NCBI GenBank assembly: GCA_018806915.1
Contig: JAGKQI010000031.1
Span: 434,001 to 498,000 of the forward strand
Direction: 5' to 3'
Length of the DNA: 64,000 bases
DNA from: Phytophthora colocasiae
Lineage: Eukaryota > Oomycota > Peronosporomycetes > Peronosporales > Peronosporaceae
Each line of letters starts with the position of its first letter. Position 1 is the first letter of the stretch. This document shows, piece by piece, positions 20,501 through 31,191 of the stretch. Under the pieces are notes generated by a model. It was given only the letters and a program-made list of their open reading frames with translations, was not told the origin of the DNA and ran no database searches. Both the position numbers and the translations under genes were made by a program.

Positions 20501-22160
20501 CACCCTTCTTCAGTCGAATATCTAGTGGCGGCACTTTTGCAGGTGGATCTGGCCCCAATCGAAGTCGCCAAATGTCATACATGAACACTATGGTACGTAG
20601 CTTATCCTCCTTGTCGGGTGAAACCATTCTCAATTGCCTTGCTAATCATCGTCTCCACTGCTTGTCGTACCTCCTCATCCGGTACACAACCGATCCAGGT
20701 CTCGTCAGTGGAAGCAGTCAGATCATCGTCCTCTGATTTGCTTTGGCGTGCTAGCTGTTCCAAGTTGCCGGTCAATGCTGATACCTAAATCATCCAGTAT
20801 ATCCTCACCGAGGATGAACTCATCTTCATCTTCCTCGATGACCAGCACGTCAAACGGTTTCACAGGCCTCACTGGTCCAGCCGCTGTATGCAACTTAGGA
20901 TGTGCATATTCACTGTTCGATCAGCAGTCAGCTCGTGTTTGCCAACTGTCTGACATGTAATAGCACGCTTCAGCTTGGTAGTTTGCACGAGACTACCTAA
21001 CTCGCGAAGCTCCTTCAGCTTCCGAGCACTTATGATGCTCATCTCAGCCCCAGAATCAGCGCAGTAGGGCATGGGCAACCTCCCGTCCAGCACTATGGTG
21101 TTATCATGCTTTGAGAGGCAGTCCCGGATGCGCTTTAATTTTCACGCATCGCGCCCTGTCTGCTTCAGCCCTTTGTTCTGGTTGCGCCGTTCATGCATTT
21201 GGCGAAGCAGCTCCTTCTTCTCATCGCCAGAGGCTTCCTTGCAGTGGATAAGCCAATGGTCACCTTTGCATTTTAGACATCCATCAGTCGGAGGGGTAGT
21301 GTCTCTTTTTTCGGGTTTCCTCTGTCCTTGGTTAACCCTTGAACCGTTATTCTTCGCAGTAGACTTGTCACCACGTTCTATCTTGCGGTACTTTGTACGT
21401 TGTTGGCTGTTAATACTTTCAGACTGGTTATCCTTTCGCCTTGTCTCAGAAGTATCCTTGCCGCGGGAGCGCTTACGACGTTGAAAATCTCTGTCTTGAT
21501 CAAGAGCTTTCTCCAAGATGAGCCTAAACAGCTCTTTTTCGTCCTCCTTGGCCGCCCGGTTCTGATACTTCAGGATGGCAGCAACTTCATCGCGGAGACT
21601 GCGTGGCTCTAGCGAATCCACCAGCAATTTGCACTTCAATCAGGGCCCCTCCTTTCCAGTGAAAAACCCTTGCCAACCTTGTTCATCGATGAACTCACGG
21701 CTCCTGACAAAATATTGCATCACCCGCTCTCGTACATCTGACTCTCGCATATCCATGACGACGTTCTCCTTGAACAAAGCAGCTACGTCGGGCACGGATT
21801 TGTTTTTGATGGAGGAAATGATCTCATCAATCTTTTTCAAGATGAAATCGTCGGTGACGTCAGCAACATTGATTTCCCACTCAAAGTCGCACCAGGCAGC
21901 AAGGAGCCTCGAGTCGAATGATTTCTTAACGCTCACGAGGATTTCTGCCATTTTGTCTGAATCGTTCTTGCAGCGCATCGCTACCTCGTCTTCATATTCA
22001 CTCCGCAGTTTTCTCCATTGCACGAGCGCTGCATGGGACGTGCTCTTGAGTTGCGGTGCTGCGAGGGCATGAACAGTGCCATTGGCACTGTAGACGAGTC
22101 ATCCGTTGGTGTACTGGAAGGTACACTTGCCGTCAGGTTGTTCCTCGTAGATCTTGTCAT
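17567..22160 (-). pseudogene. Element B gag-pol polyprotein, heavily damaged
   Basis: Starts at ATG 22160. Gag contains zinc knuckle CLKCKGDHWLIHC (C-X2-C-X3-H-X4-C); protease ADSGAE; RT with WIDDLLLY; RNase H with FTDASD; integrase zinc site (HCGPQGH...CLLCHH) and D,D,E core (WDFL, SDQGTHF, NGSVERVNRD); C-terminal chromodomain-like VGWHGLEAIEDSWEP. Compared with B' it has a one-base deletion near 22070, CGA-to-TGA at 21642-21640, an indel near 20895, a deletion near 20625, a T-run frameshift near 19270 and further shifts near 18575 and 18290. A TGA after Gag (about 21144-21142) is also present in B'. Confidence 0.9.
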
Positions 22161-22176
22161 TTTGACCTTGATCACT

Positions 22177-22188
22177 AAAGAATTCTTT
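22177..22188. other. Palindrome next to the 5' LTR of element B
   Basis: AAAGAATTCTTT spans the LTR end (22188) exactly as in A, B' and D. Confidence 0.75.
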
Positions 22189-22580
22189 GTAGTAGGTCGC
22201 ACTTGAAAAACTCTAACACCGGTAGGGGAAGCTGGCACTTCCTTCAGTTGTCTAGCCGAGTGTATTGTAGTTGTCGACTTGATCGTAAATGTAAAAGTGA
22301 ACTAGGAAAACATGCATGTCGAATCGCTACACTACATCGCCGCCACCAGCGTCCTAGTGGGGCGTTCTGCTCGGCCACGGCAGGTGTTCACAACTTCAAC
22401 GCTTACCAGCCTGAGTACAGGCTGCTATAACAGCTTTAATGCCAACTCAGCCACTATTTGCTATCAGCAGGCATTCCAAGTGCAGGTCAGCCACAGCACT
22501 GTAGCTGCCTTCAAGCACATGTTGTACTCGACTGCAATACGGTGGTCATGGTTGGGCTTTTAAAGCCGCCATCCACTACA
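22188..22580 (-). repeat. Element B 5' LTR, 393 bp
   Basis: Right-hand LTR of B. It is followed directly by the GTGAT target duplication and the rest of the A LTR. Confidence 0.92.
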
Positions 22581-22585
22581 GTGAT

Positions 22586-22795
22586 TCTCTCTACTACAGT
22601 ATTTGCTACTCTAGTTGGCGTCAGAGGCGTTCTTGGCGGTTGGTTGGACGCCCTTCGTGTCATCAGCGTTGTCGTGATGCACATCAACTTGTCAACATCG
22701 TTGTCGTGATGCACATCAATATGTAGACAGCATTGTCGATACGCAGGTGCAACAATTGCAGCAAACTGGAGCTGGCTGGTCATGGATCCACTACA
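22586..22795 (-). repeat. Element A 5' LTR, second segment
   Basis: Continuation of the LTR interrupted at 16897. It ends CACTACA and is followed by the CGCGC target duplication. Confidence 0.92.
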
Positions 22796-22800
22796 CGCGC

Positions 22801-23153
22801 TGTCCTCCATCACAGGTGGCGGCTCTGGTGGTATCGGATCCATCACGAACGGACTCACGAAGGGCGGCACCGGCTTGGACTCGATCACGAAAGGTGCTGG
22901 GCTAGACTCCATTACGAGCGGCCTGACGAAGGGCGGCAACTTGCCATCGCTGCCAGGACTACCGATTGGCGACAAGGGTCACGGCGGTGCGGACACGACC
23001 AAAGGCCTCTCGGGCATCACGGGCATCACGGACACGCTCTCGGGGGTCACGAACGGTCTTAAATTGCCGTCCACGACTTCGACTACCGGTGGCGACAAGA
23101 ACGCGTATACTTCGGGCGGATCCAAGTCTCCGAATCAGGAAACTAGCGTGTAA
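22801..23153 (+). pseudogene. 3' half of the secreted RKLLR-DFS gene split by element A
   Basis: Resumes in frame with the 11220 gene (LSSITGGGSGGIGSITNGL...) and ends at the same C-terminus as the 9280 paralogue (SKSPNQETSV, TAA at 23151-23153). It lacks a seven-residue piece (ESNGDKT region) present in the paralogue. An ATG at 22782 lies in the LTR, so any product would start with LTR-encoded residues and have no signal peptide. Confidence 0.9.
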
Positions 23154-23310
23154 GTTGGTGCAGTTGTTCTACTAGTTGTAGGATTGTCTTCAGTGGTCGG
23201 ATGCAATGCATAATGATGTATGAATAGTAAGGTCGTCGTATCTGAGCTCGTCTTCAGTTGTTCGTCGCAAACTTTAGTTTAGAGCATAGCTGTTTTTGCT
23301 ACTAAATTTG

Positions 23311-23344
23311 TATGACAAAGCTCGGCATATGACAAAGCTCGGCA
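23311..23344. repeat. Exact 17-bp tandem duplication
   Basis: TATGACAAAGCTCGGCA is repeated exactly at 23311-23327 and 23328-23344, in the interval between two convergent genes. Confidence 0.75.
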
Positions 23345-23431
23345 CTTAGCAGAACGAGAACGAGGAGGGTAACATGTAACTTTGTTGTTCCTGTTACCCT
23401 TACCACTTAAAACACATACTCAGCTCTGCAT

Positions 23432-24432
23432 TCACGCACTCGAGCCAGTCGATACACTGTCAGGGCCGCCAACAGATCCACCAAAGCCACCCATACCAGA
23501 ACCACCACCGAAACCACCCATGCCAGAACCACCACCCATGCCACCGCCCATCGTGGTGCTCGTCGAGTCAGCCATGACACCTCCATCCGCCGTCAGAGTT
23601 CCAGCGGCGTTGATCGTTTGTGCACGAGTCATATCCACACCCACGGAGATCCACGCCAACACACCGTCCGACACCGAGTCACCCAGCAGCACGTACTCGA
23701 AGAAGGGGTCGAAGTCCTCGGCAGCCTCCTCGGACAGGATGGAGTCATCGGCGTTGGTCGTGAGCTCCTGCGTGTTGGTGCTGTAAGGAGCCGTGAGCTC
23801 CACTTCCGAGATGAGGTCCTGGTCGAAGAAGAGCTGTCCGACGTGCGACGCGTATCCGCCCGAGTACGTGTTGTTCTCTAGCAGCGTGCCGTTGTACGTA
23901 CCGAGGATGTGGATGTGCGTGGCGCGGGAGGTGTAGTGACCGGGGAATTTGGAGGTGTAGGACGCCACACCGTCGTCGTCCGTGGGCGTGAGTCCGCGCA
24001 GGAACGTCTTGTCGACGTTGGTGGTGTCGGAGCTGTCGCCGTTGCCGCTGGCCACGATGCCCGAGTACACACCCGTGGCGTTGCAGTGCCAGAAGTCGAG
24101 GTACAGACCCTCCACGGGTTCGCACGTGTTGACGTCGATGACCTGGATCTCTGCGTACAGGTCGACACCCTCCTGGTCCTCACAGATGTCGGAACGCACC
24201 AGCTCGCCGTTGACGTAGTACGGACCCTGCGTGACTTCTGGCTCGAGGATGCACTTGACGTCGTCTCCGAAGAGCTCGCTGGCGTTCGTATTGGCCGTGA
24301 GACCGGTGAGGTTGGACTTGTGGCTGGTGGCGAGTACCGTGTCAAGGTCGAGGCGACGGCGCTGGCGCTCTGCACGGAGACTGTCGGCCTTAGCAGCTCG
24401 TCGAGCCACGGCGCGTTCTTGCAGTCGGCGGG
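23432..24432 (-). pseudogene. 3' part of a secreted intradiol ring-cleavage dioxygenase split by element C
   Basis: Encodes everything after the first ~62 residues of the enzyme. The metal-binding set expected for intradiol dioxygenases is present: Tyr in TGVYSG, Tyr in FPGHY and the two His of RATHIHI. The C-terminus is a Gly/Met-rich repeat (MGGGMGGGSGMGGFGGG) ending DSVSTGSSA and TGA at 23434-23432. The 5' part lies at 29042-29228 beyond element C. The summed length (1001 + 187 bases) is a multiple of three, so the gene was intact (~395 residues) before insertion. Such secreted enzymes open catechol-type aromatic rings and could act on plant phenolics. Confidence 0.88.
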
Positions 24433-24686
24433 TGACACGGGTGGGTCCGGGTAGTAGCACCGCAAGTTGCGGGTGGAAGAATCGATCGTGACCCACTTAC
24501 TGTGGAGGATCAGAGGGCAACTGATTGCACAAGTACGAATTACAGATTGTCAGAGCTAGAGCTAGATGAAGTAGGCTAGAGCACGGCAGTCTTAAATTCA
24601 TTCTCCATTTTACCTCATCATCCGCAGTCCCTCTCAAGCACGGCCTTCGGAACCGATTCGTCCCTCTGCAAGCCACGGGCGTGTCA
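24433..24686 (+). repeat. Element C 5' LTR, 254 bp
   Basis: Starts TGACACGGGTGGGTCC and ends GGGCGTGTCA. It differs from the 3' LTR at three positions seen (GAATTACAG versus GAACCACAG, and GGAACCG versus GGACCCG). Confidence 0.92.
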
Positions 24687-24687
24687 C

Positions 24688-24701
24688 TTTGATATATCAA
24701 A
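24688..24701. other. Palindrome next to the 5' LTR of element C
   Basis: TTTGATATATCAAA, a 14-bp perfect palindrome, begins two bases after the LTR. It is a different sequence from the palindrome in A, B, B' and D but in the same position. Confidence 0.7.
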
Positions 24702-24756
24702 TTTGGAAATCGGAAACAAGAGAATCAACCCTATCAAGCTCAACGCCTCATCGACT

Positions 24757-27700
24757 ATGGGGCGCACGAACAAGGCCGAGTTCGTGACCTACACGATGGT
24801 GATCACACCTGCTACTGCTACGACTCCGGCAGAGACGGCTACCATCAAGATCCAGAAGTTCCGTGGAGGAAGTGCTCGCGACTGGCTCAAATGGAGCAGC
24901 CAATTTCGTAGTCTGGCTCGCAAGAAGCAGTGGACCGACGAGCAGAAAGCTCACAACCTCGTTGCTCTCATCGACGGAGATCTCGAGCCTGAAGTCGAGC
25001 AAGCCGCCATCGACGCAGTCAACACGGGGCGGAGCTTCGAAGAGTTCTTCGCTGACGTTGGTCTGTTGTCGGTTCCGGCAGACTTCAGTGAGGACTTAGA
25101 CAACGAGCTATGGACCATGAAAAACGCCGCGACGAGACCGTCGTGAAGTTCTCTCAGCGCCTGAAGGAGAACGTCCGCATGTTCGCTGAGCTTCCGCTGA
25201 ACGCAGAAGAAGTGCCAGAGGTGCAGCAGTGTCGCTACCTTAAGAGAGGAATGCCGCGTGCCTGGCAAGACAAGCTAGCAGCTGCCGGTGTCGTGCACGA
25301 CAGGTTCAGCGAGCTTGTGCTTTATTTCTCACGCATTGAGAAGGCGGAGTTGCAGCTTTCGACACGCGAAAAGAAACATGGCAAACAAAACCAAGGTCGG
25401 TCCAAGGACCAACAGAAAGACAAGGACTCTTCCAAGAACCAGTACAAGGACGGCAAAGAGCGGCAATGGCTTCGAAGGGAAGCCCAAAGGTGAAAAGTGG
25501 TGCTCGTTTCACAAAACGAGTTCGCACAACACCAGCGATTGTTACACCATCAAAAAGAAGGAGAAAGCTGAGCAGAAGAGCGCTGAAACGAAGACAACTT
25601 CTTCAAGTAAGCGAAAGGCTCGATACCCTCGTATCCACAGGGACTCTGAGTCCGACTCAGACTCATATGACAGTGAGGACCAAGAGTTCAAGTTCGTCGG
25701 ACTGGTGACGAAGTCGGAGCGGCCCGCAAGTGCTCCGTTACGGATTCCTGTGAAGCTAAAGCGCAGTGGACAGATCTTTGACGCCCTCCTCGATAGCGGT
25801 GCTTCGAAGAGCATCATTAACGGCACAACGCTGGCTGCCAATGTAAACCTAGGGCGAAAGTTTATCTCAGCTTCGCCTACCACCTTCGAGACGATGAACG
25901 GCTCTGTGACCAGCAGCGGTACGACGATGGTGCAGTTCATCTTCCCGACATTAAAGACGGACTCCGTCATCACCCACCGCTTCGAGGTAATTGAGGACAG
26001 TCACGACGCCATGGTCATTGGTCGCGACATCATGAATACTCTCGGTCTGGTTCTCAACTTCAAGGACAAGGTCGTTCAATGGGACGAGAACAGTTACCGT
26101 ATTAATACGGGTCGCGCTGCGGCAAGTAATGAACTTGGTGAGCCTGGTGAGCACGAAGACGAGTTCCCAGACGAAACGAAGGAGCTCGCCGACGGCGCAG
26201 TCGAGCCGGAGCAGCTGGTCCCCGACCTCTTGGACGCCGATCTCGCTCAGCAGTACTTGGATTTGCTCATCCAACACCGGACGTTGTACGACGGACACTT
26301 AGGTCGCATGCGTTTCGATGACTACTTGATCCCGATATCCCCGGACTACAAGCCGATACATGCAAAGCCCTACGCCATTCCACGCAGTCAGGAAGCGAAG
26401 GCTAAGGAAGCCATCCAGCGACTCATCAATGCAGACGTACTGGAGCAGATCTACGACTCGGAGATGGCATCGCCTGCGTTCTTCTTAGTGAAGAAAGATG
26501 GCTCGCTTCGACTACTTATTGATTACAGATGGTTGAACAAGTTCTTACGCAGAAGCCCCTACTACGTGCCACGCATCCGCGAGATACTGATGCGACTTGC
26601 GAAGGCAAAATGCATCTCGACATTTGACGCTAACCTTGGCTATTACGCTCGGAGGCTCGCACGAAAGAGCCGCCCACTGACGGCGTTCTGCTTGCCGTTC
26701 GGCAAGTTCCAGTACAAGCGACTCCCGATGGGCATCTCGACCGCCCCCGATGAGTACCAGGCGTGTATGGAGCAGATCTTTGGCGACTTGGAGTTTGTAG
26801 TCGTTTACTTGGACGATATTCTGGTGTTCTCGAAGGATGAAACAGAGCACCTGGCGCACCTACTCATTGTGTTTGAGCGCCTCGCCCGTTACGACGTCAC
26901 TCTTAACGGAAAGAAGTGCCATATACTACGCGAAGAAGTCGACTACCTGGGTTACACGCTGTCTGCTGAGGGCATCAAACCCCAGGCCAAAAAGATACAG
27001 GCAATCCAGCAGATCGCAGTGCCAAGGAACCGTAAAGAACTTCGACGTTTCTTGGGAATGATCAACTACTACCGGGACATGGTGCCCAACAAGACCACGT
27101 TGTGCAAGCCACTGCACAGGTTCACGAGCAGTAAGGTGCCCTTCACATGGCTCCCCAGTGACACGGAAGCCTTTCGAGCAATCCAGAGAGCCTTTGATGA
27201 GGCTGTACTGCTGTCATTTCCGGACTTCGATAAACCATTCCAGCTCTATGCAGACGCGAGCGGCACCCAGCTCGGAGGCTTAGTAATGCAGGAGACAAAG
27301 ATCCTCGCTTGCTACTCGAAGACCTTGAATAAGCATCAACTCAACTACACGACAATGGAGTTGGAGCTGCTCTCTATTGTAGAGCTACTTCGAGAATATC
27401 GTACGATGCTGCTCGGCTTTCCGGTGATCGTGCACACGGATCACAAGAATTTGATCTACCCCGCTGAAACGAGCCTGCGGGTCAAGCGCTGGAAGTTGCT
27501 GCTCTCGGAATACCGCCTATCGCTTTATTACATTAAGGGAGTGAAGAACGTGGGGGCCGACGCGTTCTCGAGAATGAGATTCGCAGTGAACGAGAACAAG
27601 TCGCTGTATGAGGAGATCTACGCAGCGAGCAGCGAGCCTGAGTGCGTCATGCACGGGCCCGTTATCCGCCAGCACCAAGAAGCCGACGAGATGATTCAGA

Positions 27701-28758
27701 AGATAAAGGCAGCGTGTTTGGCAGGCAACAATAACCCCGACTACCAGCTCGTTACGTTGTTGGGCTGTACCCTGGTTGCATACCAGAAGCGCGTGCTCGC
27801 TCCAGAAAGCCTGCGTGACGACCTCATCGCTTGGTATCACCTCAACCTGGGACATCCTGCCAGCGAACGACAGTTCAAGACAATGCGGCACACGTTCTAC
27901 TGACCGAGTATGGAGACCACTATCACTAAGTTCGTCAGGAAGTGCGTGACCTGCAAGCGAGCCAAGCTTCACGGTGGGAAACAGGACTATGGGCTTCTCC
28001 CACCAAGAACACTGAAGACCGTCAATCCATTTGACGTAGTTCATGTCGACCTCATTGGTCCATACGAAGGAAACGGCTACGGGATCACCATGATCGACCA
28101 GGCGACCCGATGGCTCGAGGTCAGCGTCCAGCCCGACAAAGAATCCTTGACAACGGCAGAAAGCTTCGATCGTGAGTGGCTGTGTCGATATCCGAGACCT
28201 CGTAAGGTCATCCACGACAAGGGTCCAGAGTTCACTGGCGACGAGTTTCAGGAGCTGCTACGAAGCTACGGGATCAAAGCCAAGCCTATTACCGTGAAAA
28301 ACCCGCAGGCCAATGCGATCTGCGAACGAGTGCATCTGGAAATCGGCAATATCCTCCGCTGTCACGAGGGCGCCGACTGGAGGAAGGTGATCTACTATGC
28401 GGCGTTCGCAGTACGAGCCAGCTACCACAGCATCCTCAACGCTTCCCCAGGCCAACTTGTGTTTGGGCAGGACATGATCTCGCGCCAACTGCACGACGCC
28501 AACTGGAGCTACATGTCCAAGCGCAGATTCAACGCGATCCTCAACGACAACGACCGCGAGAACGACAAGAGACTCGAACACTTCTACAAGCCAGGTGATC
28601 AAGTGATGCTACGAGTTCCCAAACATTTCCGAGCCAAGCTCAAGCGAGTAGCTGACGGACCATTTACTATCAAGATCGTCCATGATAACGGTACCGTCAC
28701 CATTGACAAAGGTGCTACGCAACAACAGGTCAGCTTGCGCCGAATCTTCCCGTGCTAA
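24757..28758 (+). pseudogene. Element C gag-pol polyprotein, inactivated
   Basis: ATG at 24757. Gag ends with a variant finger CSFHKTSSHNTSDC (C-X2-H-X4-H-X4-C). Protease LLDSGASKSI, RT box VVVYLDDILVF, RNase H (LYADASG, TMELELLSIV, HTDHKN), integrase zinc site (HLNLGH...CVTCKRAK) and D,D,E core (VDLIGPY, HDKGPEF, NAICERV) follow. Lesions: a +1 shift near 25117 and a compensating shift near 25450 within Gag, and TGA at 27901-27903 replacing the tryptophan expected in the FYW motif of the integrase zinc region. The stop at 28756-28758 ends a normal-length integrase without a chromodomain. Confidence 0.9.
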
Positions 28759-28783
28759 CCAGCACTTCTTCATGGGGGGAGCA

Positions 28784-29037
28784 TGACACGGGTGGGTCCG
28801 GGTAGTAGCACCGCAAGTTGCGGGTGGAAGAATCGATCGTGACCCACTTACTGTGGAGGATCAGAGGGCAACTGATTGCACAAGTACGAACCACAGATTG
28901 TCAGAGCTAGAGCTAGATGAAGTAGGCTAGAGCACGGCAGTCTTAAATTCATTCTCCATTTTACCTCATCATCCGCAGTCCCTCTCAAGCACGGCCTTCG
29001 GACCCGATTCGTCCCTCTGCAAGCCACGGGCGTGTCA
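28784..29037 (+). repeat. Element C 3' LTR, 254 bp
   Basis: Preceded by GGGGGGAGCA and followed by the CGGG duplication and the start of the dioxygenase gene. Confidence 0.92.
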
Positions 29038-29041
29038 CGGG

Positions 29042-29228
29042 AGGTGTCCGAGTTGGCACAGTCCTTGAGTGAGCGTTTACCCTCGGCCATGAAGAGACGG
29101 CGTTGCTCCAGTCGTTCGGGCGTGCGGGCGTGTGCGGGTTGTCCGCCATGAGCACTCGCGCTATCAGGGAGGTTGAGTGCGGCGAGCACAGCAGTGACGG
29201 CGAGGAGGGAAAGGGAAGAGCGGATCAT
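29042..29228 (-). pseudogene. 5' part of the dioxygenase gene split by element C
   Basis: ATG at 29228 begins signal peptide MIRSSLSLLAVTAVLAALNL and a basic pro-region (LEQRRLFMAEGKRSLKDC), ending at SDTS where element C enters. It matches the start of the copy at 32958 almost exactly, including 5' flank. The promoter element is at 29315-29328. Confidence 0.88.
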
Positions 29229-29314
29229 GGTTGCTTGAGATTGGGAAGGTTGCAAGTCGTGGGGGTGCACTGGGTGAGTTTGTGCTCCGGTGGTGGTGTT
29301 GGGCGGAAGCTCGC

Positions 29315-29328
29315 CGAATTGGAAATGA
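29315..29328 (-). promoter_or_regulatory. Oomycete initiator-like core promoter
   Basis: On the minus strand TCATTTCCAATTCG lies about 90 bp before ATG 29228. The same element precedes the copy at 32958. Confidence 0.5.
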
Positions 29329-29370
29329 GGATTGATGTCGAGCTGCTTTTCCGAGGGTGAAGTCCTGGGT

Positions 29371-30106
29371 ATTCGTCGTGGTGCACTGGATGCTGGACCA
29401 CCAGTATGGCAGGTGATGCTAGGACGCCTGGCCCAGGAGTGTGTATGACCGACGTAGTGGAAGATCCTGTTCACAAGCGAGCGTCCGCATTTCAACGCGA
29501 GGATCCGTTAAGAATTGGTCTATTGGTTAGCGTGAAAGACCACACACCTGAAAGTTAGAAGGTGCTCCAGATACCCAGGTTGAAGCATTGTTTAACATAC
29601 ACGTAGGACTCATGCCATACGTTGAAGCTGAGATCATAAAAGCCTGCTCTCTACACATTTCGGTAGCTGAGGTCAACACATTGGATTTGATCCAATGCAC
29701 GCACGTGTCGCTGGTGGTATCGTGTCGATGGACAGTGATGCTGGCTGGTGTGGGCAGTTAGTCACGACACTGCACACGAACTTAGTGTGCAGTGTTCGCA
29801 GCACGCTGGACAAATTCACTCGCCAACGTGGGAACTGTTTGTCGAGCATGCATTGATGTTTGCCTCTCTGATATCGATTCCATGTGCCTTTAATACTATC
29901 GACACCTCGCATAGCAGTGTCTTGTGTGTCTTGCGTTTAAGGTTGACGATACCCCTTCACTTGGTTGTACTACAACGCGTGCGATCCTGATCACAAATTA
30001 TTGATTGAACCAGACAGACATGACGTGAGCCCTACTTTCTAAGTAAGATCGGATAGCAATTCATCAAGACGAGACATGGTCTTACACGATACCCAATTCT
30101 TAAAAC
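29371..30106. other. Intergenic region
   Basis: About 700 bp between the upstream flank of the split dioxygenase and the truncated copy. ORFs here are short and unconvincing, and I see no repeats or RNA genes. Confidence 0.4.
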
Positions 30107-30634
30107 ATTCACATCATCGGCACGTACAACGGCACGCTGCTCGAGAACAACACGTACTCGGGCGGATACGCGTCGCACGTCGGACAGCTCTTCTTCGACC
30201 AGGACCTTATCTCAGAAGTGGAGCTCACGGCTCCTTACAGCACCAACACGCAGGAGCTCACGACCAACGCCGATGACTCCATCCTATCCGAGGAAGCTGC
30301 CGAGGACTTCGACCCCTTCTTCGAGTACGTGCTGCTGGGTGACTCGGTGTCGGACGGCGTGTTGGCGTGGATCTCCGTGGGTGTGGATATGACTCGTGCA
30401 CAAACGATCACCGCCGCTGGAACTCTGACGGCGGATGGAGGTGTTATGGCTGACTCGACGAGCACCACGATGGGCGGTGGCATGGGTGGTGGTTCTGGCA
30501 TGGGTGGCTTTGGTATGGGTGGCTTTGGTGGATCTGTTGGTGGCCCTGACAGTGTATCGGCTAGCTCAATTGTTGTAAGTGTTATGGGTAGAAGAAAAGA
30601 GAAAGATAAACGAGATGTAGTACTTGATTTCTAG
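30107..30634 (+). pseudogene. 5'-truncated dioxygenase copy
   Basis: Homology begins abruptly near 30107 within the HIH motif region (HIIGTYNGTLLENNTYSGGY) and runs to the Gly/Met-rich C-terminus and PDSVS. The tail then differs (ASSIVVSVMGRRKEKDKRD) before TAG at 30634. The signal peptide and first two-thirds are absent, so only one of the metal-binding histidines remains. It has one fewer GGSGMGGF repeat than the 23432 copy. Confidence 0.85.
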
Positions 30635-31052
30635 GATTCTTTCACGTGCTCACTGTTATTTCCTTTATAGTTTTTTGTTTGTTTGCCCCCCCCCCCTGTG
30701 TGCCACCGGCCTTTCAAAAGGGAATGTAGCGATTCGTATGGGCCAGCTGGAGCCACAAATCGAAGTGGCGGACGATTTTACTTGTTGGACAGAAGAAAGC
30801 TAGCTTATATGCATTTATCAATGATAATGCCTCCCTGTTATGACAGGCAATCCCTACTCGAATCGATGATGGTATGGCGCAACTTTGTGTTCTTCAATGA
30901 CAACCGTTGCATAGACACTTGATGCAGTTTAACTTGACCCGGCACCGGGCATGTTAAACCAGTTCGCACTTGCTTTCCACCAGCCATATCCATACTAGTG
31001 GTAAGTCAAGTTTGCATGAACACATCTCAGGATCTGCGCTTCTTCGTACCGG
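30635..31052. other. Intergenic region before the pogo-like element
   Basis: Contains a C9-type homopolymer near 30690. I see no gene. Confidence 0.4.
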
Positions 31053-31191
31053 TACAGATTTGGACGGAAAGATGCGACGGACACTAAACAGCGACACATT
31101 AGGTTTTTTAAAAAGGCAGTATACAAATTTTATATCCAATGAAATCACTGCGCAGGCAAACCCTCTCAAGCCACTCAAAATTAGAATCGAA

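Larger units (their letters stand above)
16898..22580 (-). mobile_element. Element B: Ty3/Gypsy chromovirus-like retrotransposon nested in the LTR of A
   Basis: 5,683 bp with LTRs at 16898-17285 (388 bp) and 22188-22580 (393 bp), differing by a 5-bp CCGAG indel, termini TGTAGTAGG...CCACTACA, and target duplication GTGAT. Polypurine tract AAGAGGGGAC (element sense) precedes the 3' LTR. A second copy of the same family, B', is at 42679-54630 on the opposite strand. Insertion is younger than A. Its coding region is more damaged than that of B'. Confidence 0.93.
11605..22795 (-). mobile_element. Element A: Ty3/Gypsy chromovirus-like LTR retrotransposon (interrupted by element B)
   Basis: The element is bounded by TGTAGTG...CACTACA and flanked by 5-bp target duplications CGCGC (11600-11604 and 22796-22800). 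It lies on the minus strand. The LTRs are 305 bp: left 11605-11909, right 16803-16897 plus 22586-22795. The two copies differ at only about two positions in the part compared, so insertion was recent. Without element B it is about 5.5 kb. A polypurine tract (GGAGGGGCAG in element orientation) abuts the left LTR. Gag, protease, RT/RNase H, integrase and a C-terminal chromodomain-like segment are recognisable, but the polyprotein is broken. Confidence 0.93.
24433..29037 (+). mobile_element. Element C: Ty3/Gypsy retrotransposon of a second lineage
   Basis: 4,605 bp, LTRs of 254 bp (24433-24686 and 28784-29037) with termini TGACAC...GTGTCA and three mismatches between them, flanked by a 4-bp duplication CGGG (24429-24432 and 29038-29041). 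A polypurine tract GGGGGGAGCA precedes the 3' LTR. It is inserted in a dioxygenase gene in the opposite orientation. It lacks a recognisable chromodomain and its RT box is YLDDILVF, so it belongs to a lineage different from A, B and D. Confidence 0.92.

Noticed and set aside
23909..24454. Plus-strand ORF of 181 codons across the dioxygenase
   Set aside because: Shadow frame of the GC-rich dioxygenase coding sequence; the real gene is on the minus strand.
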